Positions 16,614-23,962 of a stretch of DNA of 51,741 nucleotides are shown here, piece by piece. A program made the position numbers and the translations under genes. Source of the DNA: Oscillospiraceae bacterium. Its GTDB lineage: Bacteria; Bacillota; Clostridia; Oscillospirales; Oscillospiraceae. The notes beneath the pieces are model-generated. The model had not been told where the DNA came from and searched no databases. It saw only the letters and a list, made by a program, of their open reading frames with translations. Position 1 is the first letter of the stretch. The number at the start of each line of letters is the position of its first letter. The stretch spans positions 1 through 51,741 of the forward strand of contig JAEETX010000010.1 of the NCBI GenBank assembly GCA_016286665.1, read 5' to 3'.

Positions 16614-16874
16614 TTACTTCTTCAAATCCTCCATGAGCTCGTCCACGGTATCGAAGCAGGGGCTCACCTCCCGCTCCCGCTCCGCATCCGAGATGGTCCG
16701 CAGGGTCTTCCGGTCCGCCCGGCGCACTTCGAAGGGGATGCGCTGCTCCTGCACGGCCCGCTTGAGGAACATGCGGCAGGCGGTGTTGACGGTCAGGCCC
16801 ATGTCCCCGAACAGGGCGTCGGCCTGCTCCTTCAGCTCCTTGTCCACCCGCAGGGTGATGTTGACGGTTTTCAT
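16614..16874 (-). CDS. RelB/DinJ-family antitoxin
   Basis: The 86-residue protein opens with a ribbon-helix-helix domain (MKTVNITLRVDKELKEQADALFGDMGLTVNTACRMFLKRAV) typical of DinJ/RelB, which binds operator DNA as a dimer. The acidic C-terminal part (ISDAEREREVSPCFDTVDELMEDLKK) is the usual toxin-binding tail. It lies one base before the YafQ-like frame and is preceded by a strong promoter and a GGAGG. Since the toxin looks inactive, this may be a left-over antitoxin or a repressor that now controls the permease transcript. Confidence 0.92.
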   Translation of the reverse strand: MKTVNITLRVDKELKEQADALFGDMGLTVNTACRMFLKRAVQEQRIPFEVRRADRKTLRTISDAEREREVSPCFDTVDELMEDLKK

Positions 16875-16906
16875 GCGGCGTCCTCCAATTTTGGCTATTT
16901 GACCGC

Positions 16907-16935
16907 ATTATACATGATAACGAGTTGATTTGCAA
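16907..16935 (-). promoter_or_regulatory. promoter of the antitoxin-permease operon
   Basis: On the minus strand TTGCAA (16930-16935), a 17-base spacer and a perfect TATAAT (16907-16912) precede the antitoxin start at 16874 by about 33 bases. The region is markedly AT-rich. In related loci the ribbon-helix-helix antitoxin represses such a promoter. Confidence 0.85.
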
Positions 16936-16986
16936 GATATTGCATTCATTTTATGTGCTTATTTCGCCGTAGTAAGCAGAAAGAAA

Positions 16987-17012
16987 TCCCGTGCCGCCGA
17001 AACGGCACGGGA
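16987..17012 (-). terminator. intrinsic terminator after the lipoprotein gene
   Basis: A perfect 10-base-pair stem (TCCCGTGCCG with its complement, six-base loop) is followed on the minus strand by TTTCTTTCTG. It ends the gltX-lipoprotein transcript 18 bases past the stop. Confidence 0.85.
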
Positions 17013-17030
17013 TAAAGAGGAATCACGTTC

Positions 17031-17669
17031 TCAATCCAGCCAGAGGGTATCCAGCACGGCCAGGAGCAGGCTTTCCGCCTCCGGCGCGTCCGCGGGACAC
17101 ACCAGGGCGGCGGCAAGGGTCCCTTCCCGGAATTCCAGCAGCCAGCCCTCGGCCTTGCGGGTCTCCCCCGCGGCGCTCACGCGCCCCACTTCCCCCCGGA
17201 GGCGGCCCAGGGCGGAGCCTTCGCTGAATTCGATCTCCGTGAAATCCAGATACCCGTCCAGGAAGCCGGGCAGCAGGCTTTCCACGTCGCCCCCCATGAT
17301 GAAGCTGATTTCCAGAAAGGCCTCCGGCGCTTCCGTCAGGCGGAAGACCCAGGCGTTGCGGTCAAATGCCGCCGTGACCTCCTCCGCGGGCAGGAGACAG
17401 CTGAAGCCGATTTCCCCGGAGCCCGTCAGGTCCCCGGAAAAGCGATAGGCCGGATAATCCCGGTCCCCCGCCGTCAGGATGGCGTCCGCCTCCGGCACGG
17501 GGGCCGGGGTGGGCGTGGGCGAGGGCGTCGGGGACGGGGTCGGCTGCGCCGTGGGCGCAGGGGCGGCGGTCACGGGGACTGGCGGCGCCGTGGGCTCCGG
17601 CTCCGGCCCCGTGCAGGCGCAGAGGGCCAGCAGGATAAGGAGCGCCGGCAGAAGGGCGAAGCGCTTCAC
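17031..17669 (-). CDS. putative lipoprotein, unknown function
   Basis: The 212-residue protein has a lipoprotein signal peptide (MKRFALLPALLILLALCAC) with the likely modified Cys at residue 19, then a Pro/Thr-rich linker with TPSPTPSPTPTP repeats, typical of surface lipoproteins of Clostridia. The folded domain of about 150 residues has FSCLLPAEEVTAAFDRNAWVFRL and DGYLDFTEIEF but matches no family I can name. Its ATG is two bases after the gltX stop, so it is co-transcribed with gltX. Confidence 0.75.
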   Translation of the reverse strand: MKRFALLPALLILLALCACTGPEPEPTAPPVPVTAAPAPTAQPTPSPTPSPTPTPAPVPEADAILTAGDRDYPAYRFSGDLTGSGEIGFSCLLPAEEVTAAFDRNAWVFRLTEAPEAFLEISFIMGGDVESLLPGFLDGYLDFTEIEFSEGSALGRLRGEVGRVSAAGETRKAEGWLLEFREGTLAAALVCPADAPEAESLLLAVLDTLWLD

Positions 17670-17670
17670 C

Positions 17671-19152
17671 TCAGCCCACCTCGGCGGCCAGGCGCGCCTC
17701 AGCCTTTTCCATGCGCCGGAGGGCCTCCTCCTTTCCCAGCAGGCAGCAGATCTCCACCGCGCCGCCGGGGGTGACCGCCTGGCCGCTGATGGCGATGCGC
17801 ACGGGCCAGAGCAGTTTGGCGTTCTTCACCTCCAGCTTCTCCGCCAGGCCCAGAAGGGCGTCGTGCACATGGTCCTGATCCCAGGGGTCGATGGCCGCCA
17901 CCGCCGGGATGGCGGCGCGGAGCATGTCCAGGCTCACGGCCCGGTCCGTCTTGGATTTCTTGTTCACGAACAGCTCCGTGTCATAGTCCGGCAGGGTCTT
18001 CAGGAAGCCCAGCTGGCCGGGGATGTCCGACAGCTTCTCGCAGCGCTGCTGCAGGAGGGAGGCGATGAGGGCGGTGTCCATCCCCTGCACGGCCTCCTCG
18101 ATATAGGGCTTTGCCAGGGCGTGGAATTCCTCCGGGGTCTTTTGCCGGATATATTCGCTGTTGAAATGGGTCAGCTTCACCGGGTCGAAGATGGCGGGGG
18201 ATTTACTGAGCCCCTTGAGGTCGAAGACCTCCGCCAGCTCGGAAAGGGTGAACAGCTCCCGCTCCCCAGCCGGGCTCCAGCCCAGGAGGGCTACATAGTT
18301 CAGGATGGCCTCCTTAAGATAGCCCTCATGCAGCAGATCGTCGTAGGTGGGGTCCCCGTGGCGCTTGGAAAGCTTGTGCTGGGCGTCCCGCATGATGGGC
18401 GAGCAGTGGATATACTTGGGCACCTCCCAGCCCAGGCCCTCATAGAGCAGGTTATACTTGGGGGCGCTGGAGAGATACTCCGTGCCCCGGACCACGTGGG
18501 TGATGCCCATGAGGTGATCGTCCACCACGTTGGCGAAATTATAGGTGGGCAGCCCGTCCCGCTTGATGAGCACCTGATCGTCCAGATCCGCATGGGGGGC
18601 GGTGATGTCCCCGAAGATCTCGTCGTGGAAGGTGGTGCTCCCCTCCTCGGGGATGCGCTGGCGGATGACATAGGGCTCCCCGGCGGCGGCCCGCCGGTCG
18701 GATTCCTCCCTCGTGAGGCTGCGGCAGGGGTCCTCCACCTTTGTGAAATCCCCGCTGTCCTCGCCGGAAGCGCTCTTTTCACAGAAGCAGCGGTAGGCAT
18801 GGCCCCGCTCCATCAGCTTTTCCGCATAGGGCAGATAGAGCGCCTTCCGCTCCGTCTGGATATAGGGACCCACGGGCCCGCCGATATCGGGCCCCTCATC
18901 CCAGGTCAGCCCCGCATCCCGCAGGGTACGGTAAATCACCTCCGTGGCGTCCTCCACCAGTCTCCCCTGGTCCGTATCCTCGATGCGCAGCAGGAATTTT
19001 CCCCCCGCCTTCCGGGCGATGAGCCAGGTATAAAGGGCGGTGCGCATATTGCCGATGTGCATATAGCCCGTGGGGCTGGGGGCAAAACGGGTGCGGACCC
19101 CGTCCTTGGGGATGCGCGCCTCCAGCTCGTCGAACCAAGCCTGATCCTTCAT
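17671..19152 (-). CDS. gltX: glutamate--tRNA ligase
   Basis: GltX charges tRNA-Glu (and in many Firmicutes also tRNA-Gln for later transamidation). The 493-residue length is normal. The class I signatures are FAPSPTGYMHIGNMRTALY (HIGH-type, about residues 23-41) and HKLSKRHGD near residue 260 (KMSKS-type). LLRIEDTD(Q) and the DEGPDIGGPVGPYIQTER block also fit. GGAGGTAACG lies just upstream and a strong promoter at 19198-19226. The leader is short, with no T-box. The lipoprotein gene follows immediately. Confidence 0.97.
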   Translation of the reverse strand: MKDQAWFDELEARIPKDGVRTRFAPSPTGYMHIGNMRTALYTWLIARKAGGKFLLRIEDTDQGRLVEDATEVIYRTLRDAGLTWDEGPDIGGPVGPYIQTERKALYLPYAEKLMERGHAYRCFCEKSASGEDSGDFTKVEDPCRSLTREESDRRAAAGEPYVIRQRIPEEGSTTFHDEIFGDITAPHADLDDQVLIKRDGLPTYNFANVVDDHLMGITHVVRGTEYLSSAPKYNLLYEGLGWEVPKYIHCSPIMRDAQHKLSKRHGDPTYDDLLHEGYLKEAILNYVALLGWSPAGERELFTLSELAEVFDLKGLSKSPAIFDPVKLTHFNSEYIRQKTPEEFHALAKPYIEEAVQGMDTALIASLLQQRCEKLSDIPGQLGFLKTLPDYDTELFVNKKSKTDRAVSLDMLRAAIPAVAAIDPWDQDHVHDALLGLAEKLEVKNAKLLWPVRIAISGQAVTPGGAVEICCLLGKEEALRRMEKAEARLAAEVG

Positions 19153-19197
19153 ATCGTTACCTCCGTTTTCTGCGGCTTAATATCCTCATAATGTATC

Positions 19198-19226
19198 ATT
19201 TTATCGTTGCTTCCGGGCCCTGTCAA
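19198..19226 (-). promoter_or_regulatory. promoter of gltX
   Basis: On the minus strand a perfect TTGACA (19221-19226), 17 bases and TAAAAT (19198-19203) precede the gltX ATG at 19152 by about 45 bases. Confidence 0.85.
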
Positions 19227-19257
19227 GGTACTGCCTGGGTAAATCCCAGGGTGGAAC

Positions 19258-19286
19258 TTGTCTTTTTCCCCGGGGGAAGATATAAT
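19258..19286 (+). promoter_or_regulatory. promoter of the flavoprotein gene
   Basis: TTGTCT (19258-19263), a 17-base spacer and a perfect TATAAT (19281-19286) precede the ATG at 19321 by about 34 bases. It diverges from the gltX promoter; a small CCTGGG/CCCAGG hairpin (19233-19249) lies between them. Confidence 0.8.
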
Positions 19287-19320
19287 GGAATACACCCAAC
19301 AATTGCCAACGGAGGCCGCC

Positions 19321-20679
19321 ATGAACATTCTGATCCTCAACGGCTCCCCCGCCGGGGACGACAGCATCACCCTGCAGACCGTACGCTATTGGCAGAAGCG
19401 CTTCCCCGGCCACGAATGGACCCAACTCAACGTCGCCCCGAAGCTGAAAGCCCTGGAGCGGGACTTTGGCGAAGCGCGGGAAATGCTGGCGCGGGCGGAG
19501 CTGGTGCTTTTTTCCTACCCGGTCTACACCTTCCTGGCCCCGGCCCAGCTCCACCGCTTCATCTCCCTTCTGAAGGACAGCGGCGCGGACCTGCGGGGCA
19601 AGTATGCCACCCAGCTCTCCACAAGCAAGCACTTTTACGACGTGACGGCCCACGACTACATCCGCCTCTGCTGCGCCGACCTGGGGATGAAGTATCTGCG
19701 GGGCCTCAGCGCGGACATGGAGGACCTGCTGACGGAAAAGGGGCGGCAGGAGGCGGAGGCCTTCTTTCGGCGTATCCTCTGGGCTTTGGAACAGGGCGTG
19801 GACGAGACCCTTCCCCGGCCCGCCGGAGCGGGGACCTTCGCCCCCGTCCCGGCTTCCCTGCCCCCGGCGGAGGCGGCGCGCACGAACCCGAAAGAGGTGG
19901 TCGTGGTGGCGGACATGGGGCCGGAGGACGCTTCCCTCGCCGCCATGGTGGACCGCTTCCGGCGGGTCTTCCCGGGCCCCAGCCGGTTGGTGAACATCCG
20001 GGAGTTCGCCTTTGCGGGGGGCTGCCTGGGCTGCTTCCGCTGCGCCGCCACGGGGGAGTGCTTTTACAAGGACGGCTTCGGCAGGCTCCTGCGGGAGGAG
20101 ATCCAGCGCGCGGACGCCACGGTCTACGCTTTCTCCATCCGGGATCATTCCATGGGCTGGCGCTTCAAATACTATGACGACCGGCAGTTCTGCAATGGGC
20201 ACCGCACCGTCACCATGGGAAAGAGCGTGGGCTACCTGGTGGACGGGCCCCTGTCCGCCGAGCCCGGCCTGCGCATGCTGCTGGAGGCCCGGGCTCAGGT
20301 GGGGGGGAACCACCTCAGCTGGATTGCGGGGAACGAGCGGGATACGGACGGCGAGATCGACCGGCTGGCCGCGGAACTGGACTACGACCTGCGCACAGGC
20401 TATCGGGAGAGCGCCAATTTCTACGGCGTGGGGGGCATGAAGATTTTCCGGGACCTCATCTTCACCATGCAGGGTCTCATGCGGGAGGACCACCGCTTCT
20501 ATAAAAAGCACGGCTTTTATAAGGACTTCCCCCAGCGGCACCGGGGGAAGATCGCGGCCATGTACCTGGTGGGCGGCATGATGAACAATCCGGGGCTGTC
20601 GAAGAAGCTGGGCTCGAAGATGACCCGGGGCATGCTGATGCCCTATGAAAAGGCGCTGAAAAAGGTGACGCCGGAATAG
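19321..20679 (+). CDS. two-domain flavodoxin-fold oxidoreductase
   Basis: The 452-residue protein contains two NAD(P)H-dependent FMN-reductase/flavodoxin-like domains in tandem. The first begins MNILILNGSPAGDDSITLQTV, the phosphate-binding loop of the family, and has SYPVYTFLAPAQLHRFI. The second begins VVVVADMG near residue 195 and carries the Cys-rich motif GGCLGCFRCAATGECFYKDGF (about 232-252), seen in iron-sulfur or redox-linked members. The start at 19321 is supported by GGAGG six to seven bases upstream; longer frames include promoter sequence. The physiological electron acceptor is not evident. Single-domain members are about 180-250 residues, so the duplicated layout is unusual. Confidence 0.85.
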   Translation: MNILILNGSPAGDDSITLQTVRYWQKRFPGHEWTQLNVAPKLKALERDFGEAREMLARAELVLFSYPVYTFLAPAQLHRFISLLKDSGADLRGKYATQLSTSKHFYDVTAHDYIRLCCADLGMKYLRGLSADMEDLLTEKGRQEAEAFFRRILWALEQGVDETLPRPAGAGTFAPVPASLPPAEAARTNPKEVVVVADMGPEDASLAAMVDRFRRVFPGPSRLVNIREFAFAGGCLGCFRCAATGECFYKDGFGRLLREEIQRADATVYAFSIRDHSMGWRFKYYDDRQFCNGHRTVTMGKSVGYLVDGPLSAEPGLRMLLEARAQVGGNHLSWIAGNERDTDGEIDRLAAELDYDLRTGYRESANFYGVGGMKIFRDLIFTMQGLMREDHRFYKKHGFYKDFPQRHRGKIAAMYLVGGMMNNPGLSKKLGSKMTRGMLMPYEKALKKVTPE

Positions 20680-20683
20680 AAAA

Positions 20684-20716
20684 ACGGAGCGCTGCGGTTT
20701 GCAGCGCTTCCTTTCA
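20684..20716 (+). terminator. terminator between flavoprotein and MATE genes
   Basis: AGCGCTGC (20688-20695) pairs with GCAGCGCT (20701-20708) around a five-base loop, followed by TCCTTTCATTT. It lies in a convergent gap of 34 bases and can serve both genes. Confidence 0.7.
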
Positions 20717-22081
20717 TTTCATCAGGCTGTTCCACCGCCCGTATCGCCGGTAGAGGACGTACAGCACGAACAGCAGCAGATTGTGGGCGATCATGGCCCC
20801 CCAGGCGGCTTCGAGGCCCCTGCCCAGCACCGTCACCAGCAGGAAGGTGCCCACGATGCGCACGCCCCACATGCCGATCACATTGAAGACGAAGGGCATG
20901 CGGGTGTTCCCCGCCCCCTGGAGGCTGCCCTCCAGGACGATGGTGACCCCGTAGAAGGGCTCGGAGAGGGCCACCATCCGCAGCACCGCCGCGGCCAGGC
21001 GGATCACCCGCCCGTCCCGGCTGAACAGGGAGGCCATGGCGGGGGCAAAGGCGAAAAGCAGCGCCCCGGAGAGGAGCATCAGCCCCGTCTCCAGCGCCAG
21101 GACGGCGGTGCTGACCTTTTTCAGCCGCTCCCGGTCCCCGGCCCCGATGCACTCCCCCGTCAGCGTGGCGGCGGCGGTCATCATGCCGTAGCCGGGGACG
21201 TAGAAGGCGGATTCCACCGTGTTGGCCACGGTGTGGGCGGCGGTGGAGGTCTCCCCCAGGGAGTTGATCATGGAGGCGAAGACGACGTAGCCCAGGCTGG
21301 TGGCGAAGCGCTGGAGCACCGCGGGCACCGCGATCTTCAGACAGGGCAGCAGCACCGCCTTGTCCGGCTTCAGGGGAAAGCCCCGGGGAGATATCTCCGG
21401 ATGCCGCCACAGGGAGCGCAGGAGCGCCGCGCCCCCCAGCACGAAGCTCAGGGCCGTGGCCGCGGCGGCCCCCACCACGCCCAGCCCCGCGCCCCACACG
21501 GGGACGCGCAGCCCGAAGAAAGCCAGCTCCCGCCGGGGGAAAATGAGCAGGAAATTCAGGATCACGTTCGCCAGATTCATGAGGATGCCCACGCGCATGG
21601 GGGTCCGGCTGTCCCCCGCCGAGCGCAGGAGGGTGCCGGAGAGCATGGCCGCCGCCCGGAAGACCGTGGGCAGATAGATGATGAAGAAATAGCGGGAGGC
21701 CAGGGGACGGATGGAGGTCTCCAGCTGCATCCAGCCGGGGACGGCCTTCGCCAGGGACAGGGGCAGGACCGTGAAAACAAGGCCGATGAGGAGCATCATC
21801 AGCACCGCCTGGGCGGAGGCCCGCCGCGCCCGGTCCGTGTCCCCCGCCCCCCGCGCCTGGGAGATGACCGCCAGGAAGCCCACCCCCATGGCGCCGATGG
21901 AGGAGCCGATGAGCCAGTTGACCGTGGCGGTGGAGCCCACGGCGGCGGTGGCCGCCGTGCCCAGGGCCCCCACCATGGCGGTGTCCACATACTGCACGGC
22001 GGTCTGCATGAGCTGCTCCAGCATGGTCGGCCCCGCCAGGCGGAACACCGTGCCGGTGAGGGAGAGATCGGGTCGTTTCAT
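20714..22081 (-). CDS. MATE-family exporter
   Basis: The 455-residue protein is a multidrug and toxin extrusion type membrane antiporter with 12 predicted spans. Family sequence includes LSLTGTVFRLAGPTMLEQLMQTAVQYVDTAMVGALG at the N-terminus, then GAGDTDRARR, RSAGDSRTPM and GAGDRERLKK loops and QGAGNTRMPF in the second half. The start at 22081 (MKRPDLSL) has AGGA seven bases upstream; an ATG at 22105 has no binding site. Substrate and coupling ion cannot be inferred. It is distinct from the second MATE protein at 48854-50263. Confidence 0.92.
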   Translation of the reverse strand: MKRPDLSLTGTVFRLAGPTMLEQLMQTAVQYVDTAMVGALGTAATAAVGSTATVNWLIGSSIGAMGVGFLAVISQARGAGDTDRARRASAQAVLMMLLIGLVFTVLPLSLAKAVPGWMQLETSIRPLASRYFFIIYLPTVFRAAAMLSGTLLRSAGDSRTPMRVGILMNLANVILNFLLIFPRRELAFFGLRVPVWGAGLGVVGAAAATALSFVLGGAALLRSLWRHPEISPRGFPLKPDKAVLLPCLKIAVPAVLQRFATSLGYVVFASMINSLGETSTAAHTVANTVESAFYVPGYGMMTAAATLTGECIGAGDRERLKKVSTAVLALETGLMLLSGALLFAFAPAMASLFSRDGRVIRLAAAVLRMVALSEPFYGVTIVLEGSLQGAGNTRMPFVFNVIGMWGVRIVGTFLLVTVLGRGLEAAWGAMIAHNLLLFVLYVLYRRYGRWNSLMK

Positions 22082-22134
22082 TCTTCGTCCTGCGTTCCTG
22101 ATCATGATGGGATTTGCCCGGATGGGGCAAGGGG

Positions 22135-22163
22135 ATTATACCACGCCCGAAGCCGCTTTGCAT
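22135..22163 (-). promoter_or_regulatory. probable promoter of the first MATE gene
   Basis: A perfect minus-strand TATAAT (22135-22140) lies about 54 bases before the start codon. The -35 region at 17-base spacing (ATGCAA) is a poor match, so strength is uncertain. Confidence 0.4.
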
Positions 22164-22322
22164 CCTTTTTGCGCCGGAAGCCCTGGGGCGATCCGCCCCG
22201 GTCTCCCTGTATTTTCTTTTGTTCCCGGTAGAAAACGGAGAAAAAAGGTGATATGATAAACATAGGGTTTTGCGCTTTCTGCCGGATGCCGGCTTACACA
22301 TGATTCTCGGGAGCGGTTCAGG

Positions 22323-23690
22323 ATGAAAAGGGAAAGCAGAAAAAAAACGGCGATCTGGTTCATCGTCACGCTGATCGTTGCCCTCGGCTGCCTGGGGCTG
22401 AGCATGATCAAGACCAGCGTTTACAACCACGCGAAGCACCATAAGGTCTTGTCCGGCCCCGCGCTCTTTGTGCCGGGCGACCCCCAGTCAAAGGAGGTCA
22501 CCGTGGACGCCGCCGCCAGGAGCAGCACCTGGACCAAGGCCTTCGACTTCTATAACGAGGGCATCACGGAGCACAACTATCAGGCCTTCACCTATGACTT
22601 TTCCATCCGGAATTACACGAAGGACGAGGTGGCGGAATTCTCCTTCAAGCTGACCTTCGGCCGGGAGGTCTATCTTTCCTCCGCCTGGAACGGCGCACTG
22701 GAGATCCACCAGAATGTGGGCGCGGAGGAATATGTGGCCACCGTCCCCGACCTGCGGGTGTTCGTGCCGGAGGATTTCACCTTTGAGACCTTCACCGTCG
22801 AGGGCGAAACGCTGATCGTCATGAAGGCCGGGGATTATCTCATCTACCACCCCAGCGCCAGCATGAACGCCCTGGAAATGCCCATCAAGCCCTCGGAGGG
22901 CACGACGCCGGGCATCATCATGTATATGCCCATCGGCACGGACATCGAGGGCTCCACCCTGGAGCTGGACTACACCTTCCACCGGCTGCTGACCAGCGAG
23001 CCCCTGTTCTGGATCGCCCTGAGCGGCCTGGCCGTCTGGCTGATCGCCCTCGTCATCTTCGCCGTCACCTCGGCGCAGATACGCAAATACAACGAACGGC
23101 ACGAGCGGGACAACGAGATCATCAACGAATCCATTGAGACCTTCACGGGGTTCATCGACGCCAAGGACCCCTATACCAACGGTCACTCCAAGCGCGTCGC
23201 GGAATACACCCGGCTGATCGCCAGGGACTGCGGCTATGACGGGGAGGAGCTGGACCGCATCTATTACATGGCGCTCCTCCACGACTGCGGCAAGATCGCC
23301 GTGCCGGACAACATCCTCGGCAAGCCGGGCAAGCTCTCGGAGGAAGAATTCGAGATCATCAAATCCCATACGGTGCGCGGCGGCGACATCCTCAGCAGCT
23401 TCAAGAGCCTGGAGGACGCGGACGAGGGGGCCCTTTACCATCACGAGCGATACGACGGCAAGGGCTATCCCGAGGGCCGGGCCGGCGAGGATATCCCCCT
23501 CATCGCCCGGATGATCTGCGTCGCGGATTCCTTCGACGCCATGAACACCAACCGCGTGTACCGCAATAAGCTCACCAGGGAGCGCATCCTCAGCGAGCTG
23601 GAATCCAACAAGGGCCGCCAGTTCGACCCCCGCTTCGCGGATGTCATGCTCCGCCTCCTGCGGGAGGGCCGGATCGTCATGGACGGCTGA
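22323..23690 (+). CDS. membrane-bound HD-GYP cyclic-di-GMP phosphodiesterase
   Basis: The 455-residue protein has an N-terminal membrane span (TAIWFIVTLIVALGCLGLSMI), an extracytoplasmic sensor-like domain of about 200 residues, a second span (LFWIALSGLAVWLIALVIFAV) and a cytoplasmic HD-GYP domain. Metal-binding motifs are visible: NGHSKRVAEYT near residue 290, LLHDCGKI near 320 (the HD pair), HHERYDGKGYPEG near 375-387 and ADSFDAM. Such domains hydrolyse cyclic-di-GMP and so lower a signal that controls motility, surface attachment or sporulation. The external domain is unlike a named sensor. It is followed by a hairpin repeat (R2) and terminator. Confidence 0.92.
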   Translation: MKRESRKKTAIWFIVTLIVALGCLGLSMIKTSVYNHAKHHKVLSGPALFVPGDPQSKEVTVDAAARSSTWTKAFDFYNEGITEHNYQAFTYDFSIRNYTKDEVAEFSFKLTFGREVYLSSAWNGALEIHQNVGAEEYVATVPDLRVFVPEDFTFETFTVEGETLIVMKAGDYLIYHPSASMNALEMPIKPSEGTTPGIIMYMPIGTDIEGSTLELDYTFHRLLTSEPLFWIALSGLAVWLIALVIFAVTSAQIRKYNERHERDNEIINESIETFTGFIDAKDPYTNGHSKRVAEYTRLIARDCGYDGEELDRIYYMALLHDCGKIAVPDNILGKPGKLSEEEFEIIKSHTVRGGDILSSFKSLEDADEGALYHHERYDGKGYPEGRAGEDIPLIARMICVADSFDAMNTNRVYRNKLTRERILSELESNKGRQFDPRFADVMLRLLREGRIVMDG

Positions 23691-23767
23691 CGCCGGAAAG
23701 GAAAACGGGGGCGTTGCGAAAACGCGCGCACAACCGCTTCCAATTCCAATCATCCCCGGAGGGGATA

Positions 23768-23891
23768 CCTTAACCGTGCCCAAAGGGCACGATATCACAC
23801 GGCATCAGGCCGTATATCACCCCGCATAGCGGGATATCACGCCCGCAAAGCGGGCATATCACCTGGGGACGTTGCATTTTGCAACGTCCCC
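23768..23891 (-). repeat. hairpin-array repeat, copy R2 (TGATAT linkers)
   Basis: This is the same element as R1 in the reverse orientation: GTGCCC/GGGCAC, ACGGCC/(T)GCCGT, CCCGC/GCGGG and GCCCGC/GCGGGC hairpins joined by GTGATATC or TGATAT, ending in a hairpin GACGTTGC-AAAAT-GCAACGTC (minus orientation). Loops differ from R1 (for example TTT for TGC) while stems are kept. It lies in the convergent gap between the HD-GYP and CE15-like genes. Confidence 0.9.
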
Positions 23892-23896
23892 TTTTT
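23865..23896 (+). terminator. terminator hairpin at the end of repeat R2
   Basis: GGGGACGTTGC pairs perfectly with GCAACGTCCCC around ATTTT and is followed by TTTTT on the plus strand. It can end HD-GYP transcription and forms the entry hairpin of the R2 array. Confidence 0.85.
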
Positions 23897-23962
23897 GACT
23901 TGCATGTTTTCCCGCCGGCGGGGCGTGAATGCCTGCCGCCGGCGGGAAAACGTGTATTTGTA

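Noticed and set aside
16612..16614. Active toxin-antitoxin module.
   Set aside because: The antitoxin is intact, but the toxin lacks the expected catalytic residues and its C-terminus, so it is recorded as a remnant.
22229..22257. Promoter for the HD-GYP gene from TATGAT at 22252-22257.
   Set aside because: No acceptable -35 element stands at 16-18 base spacing.
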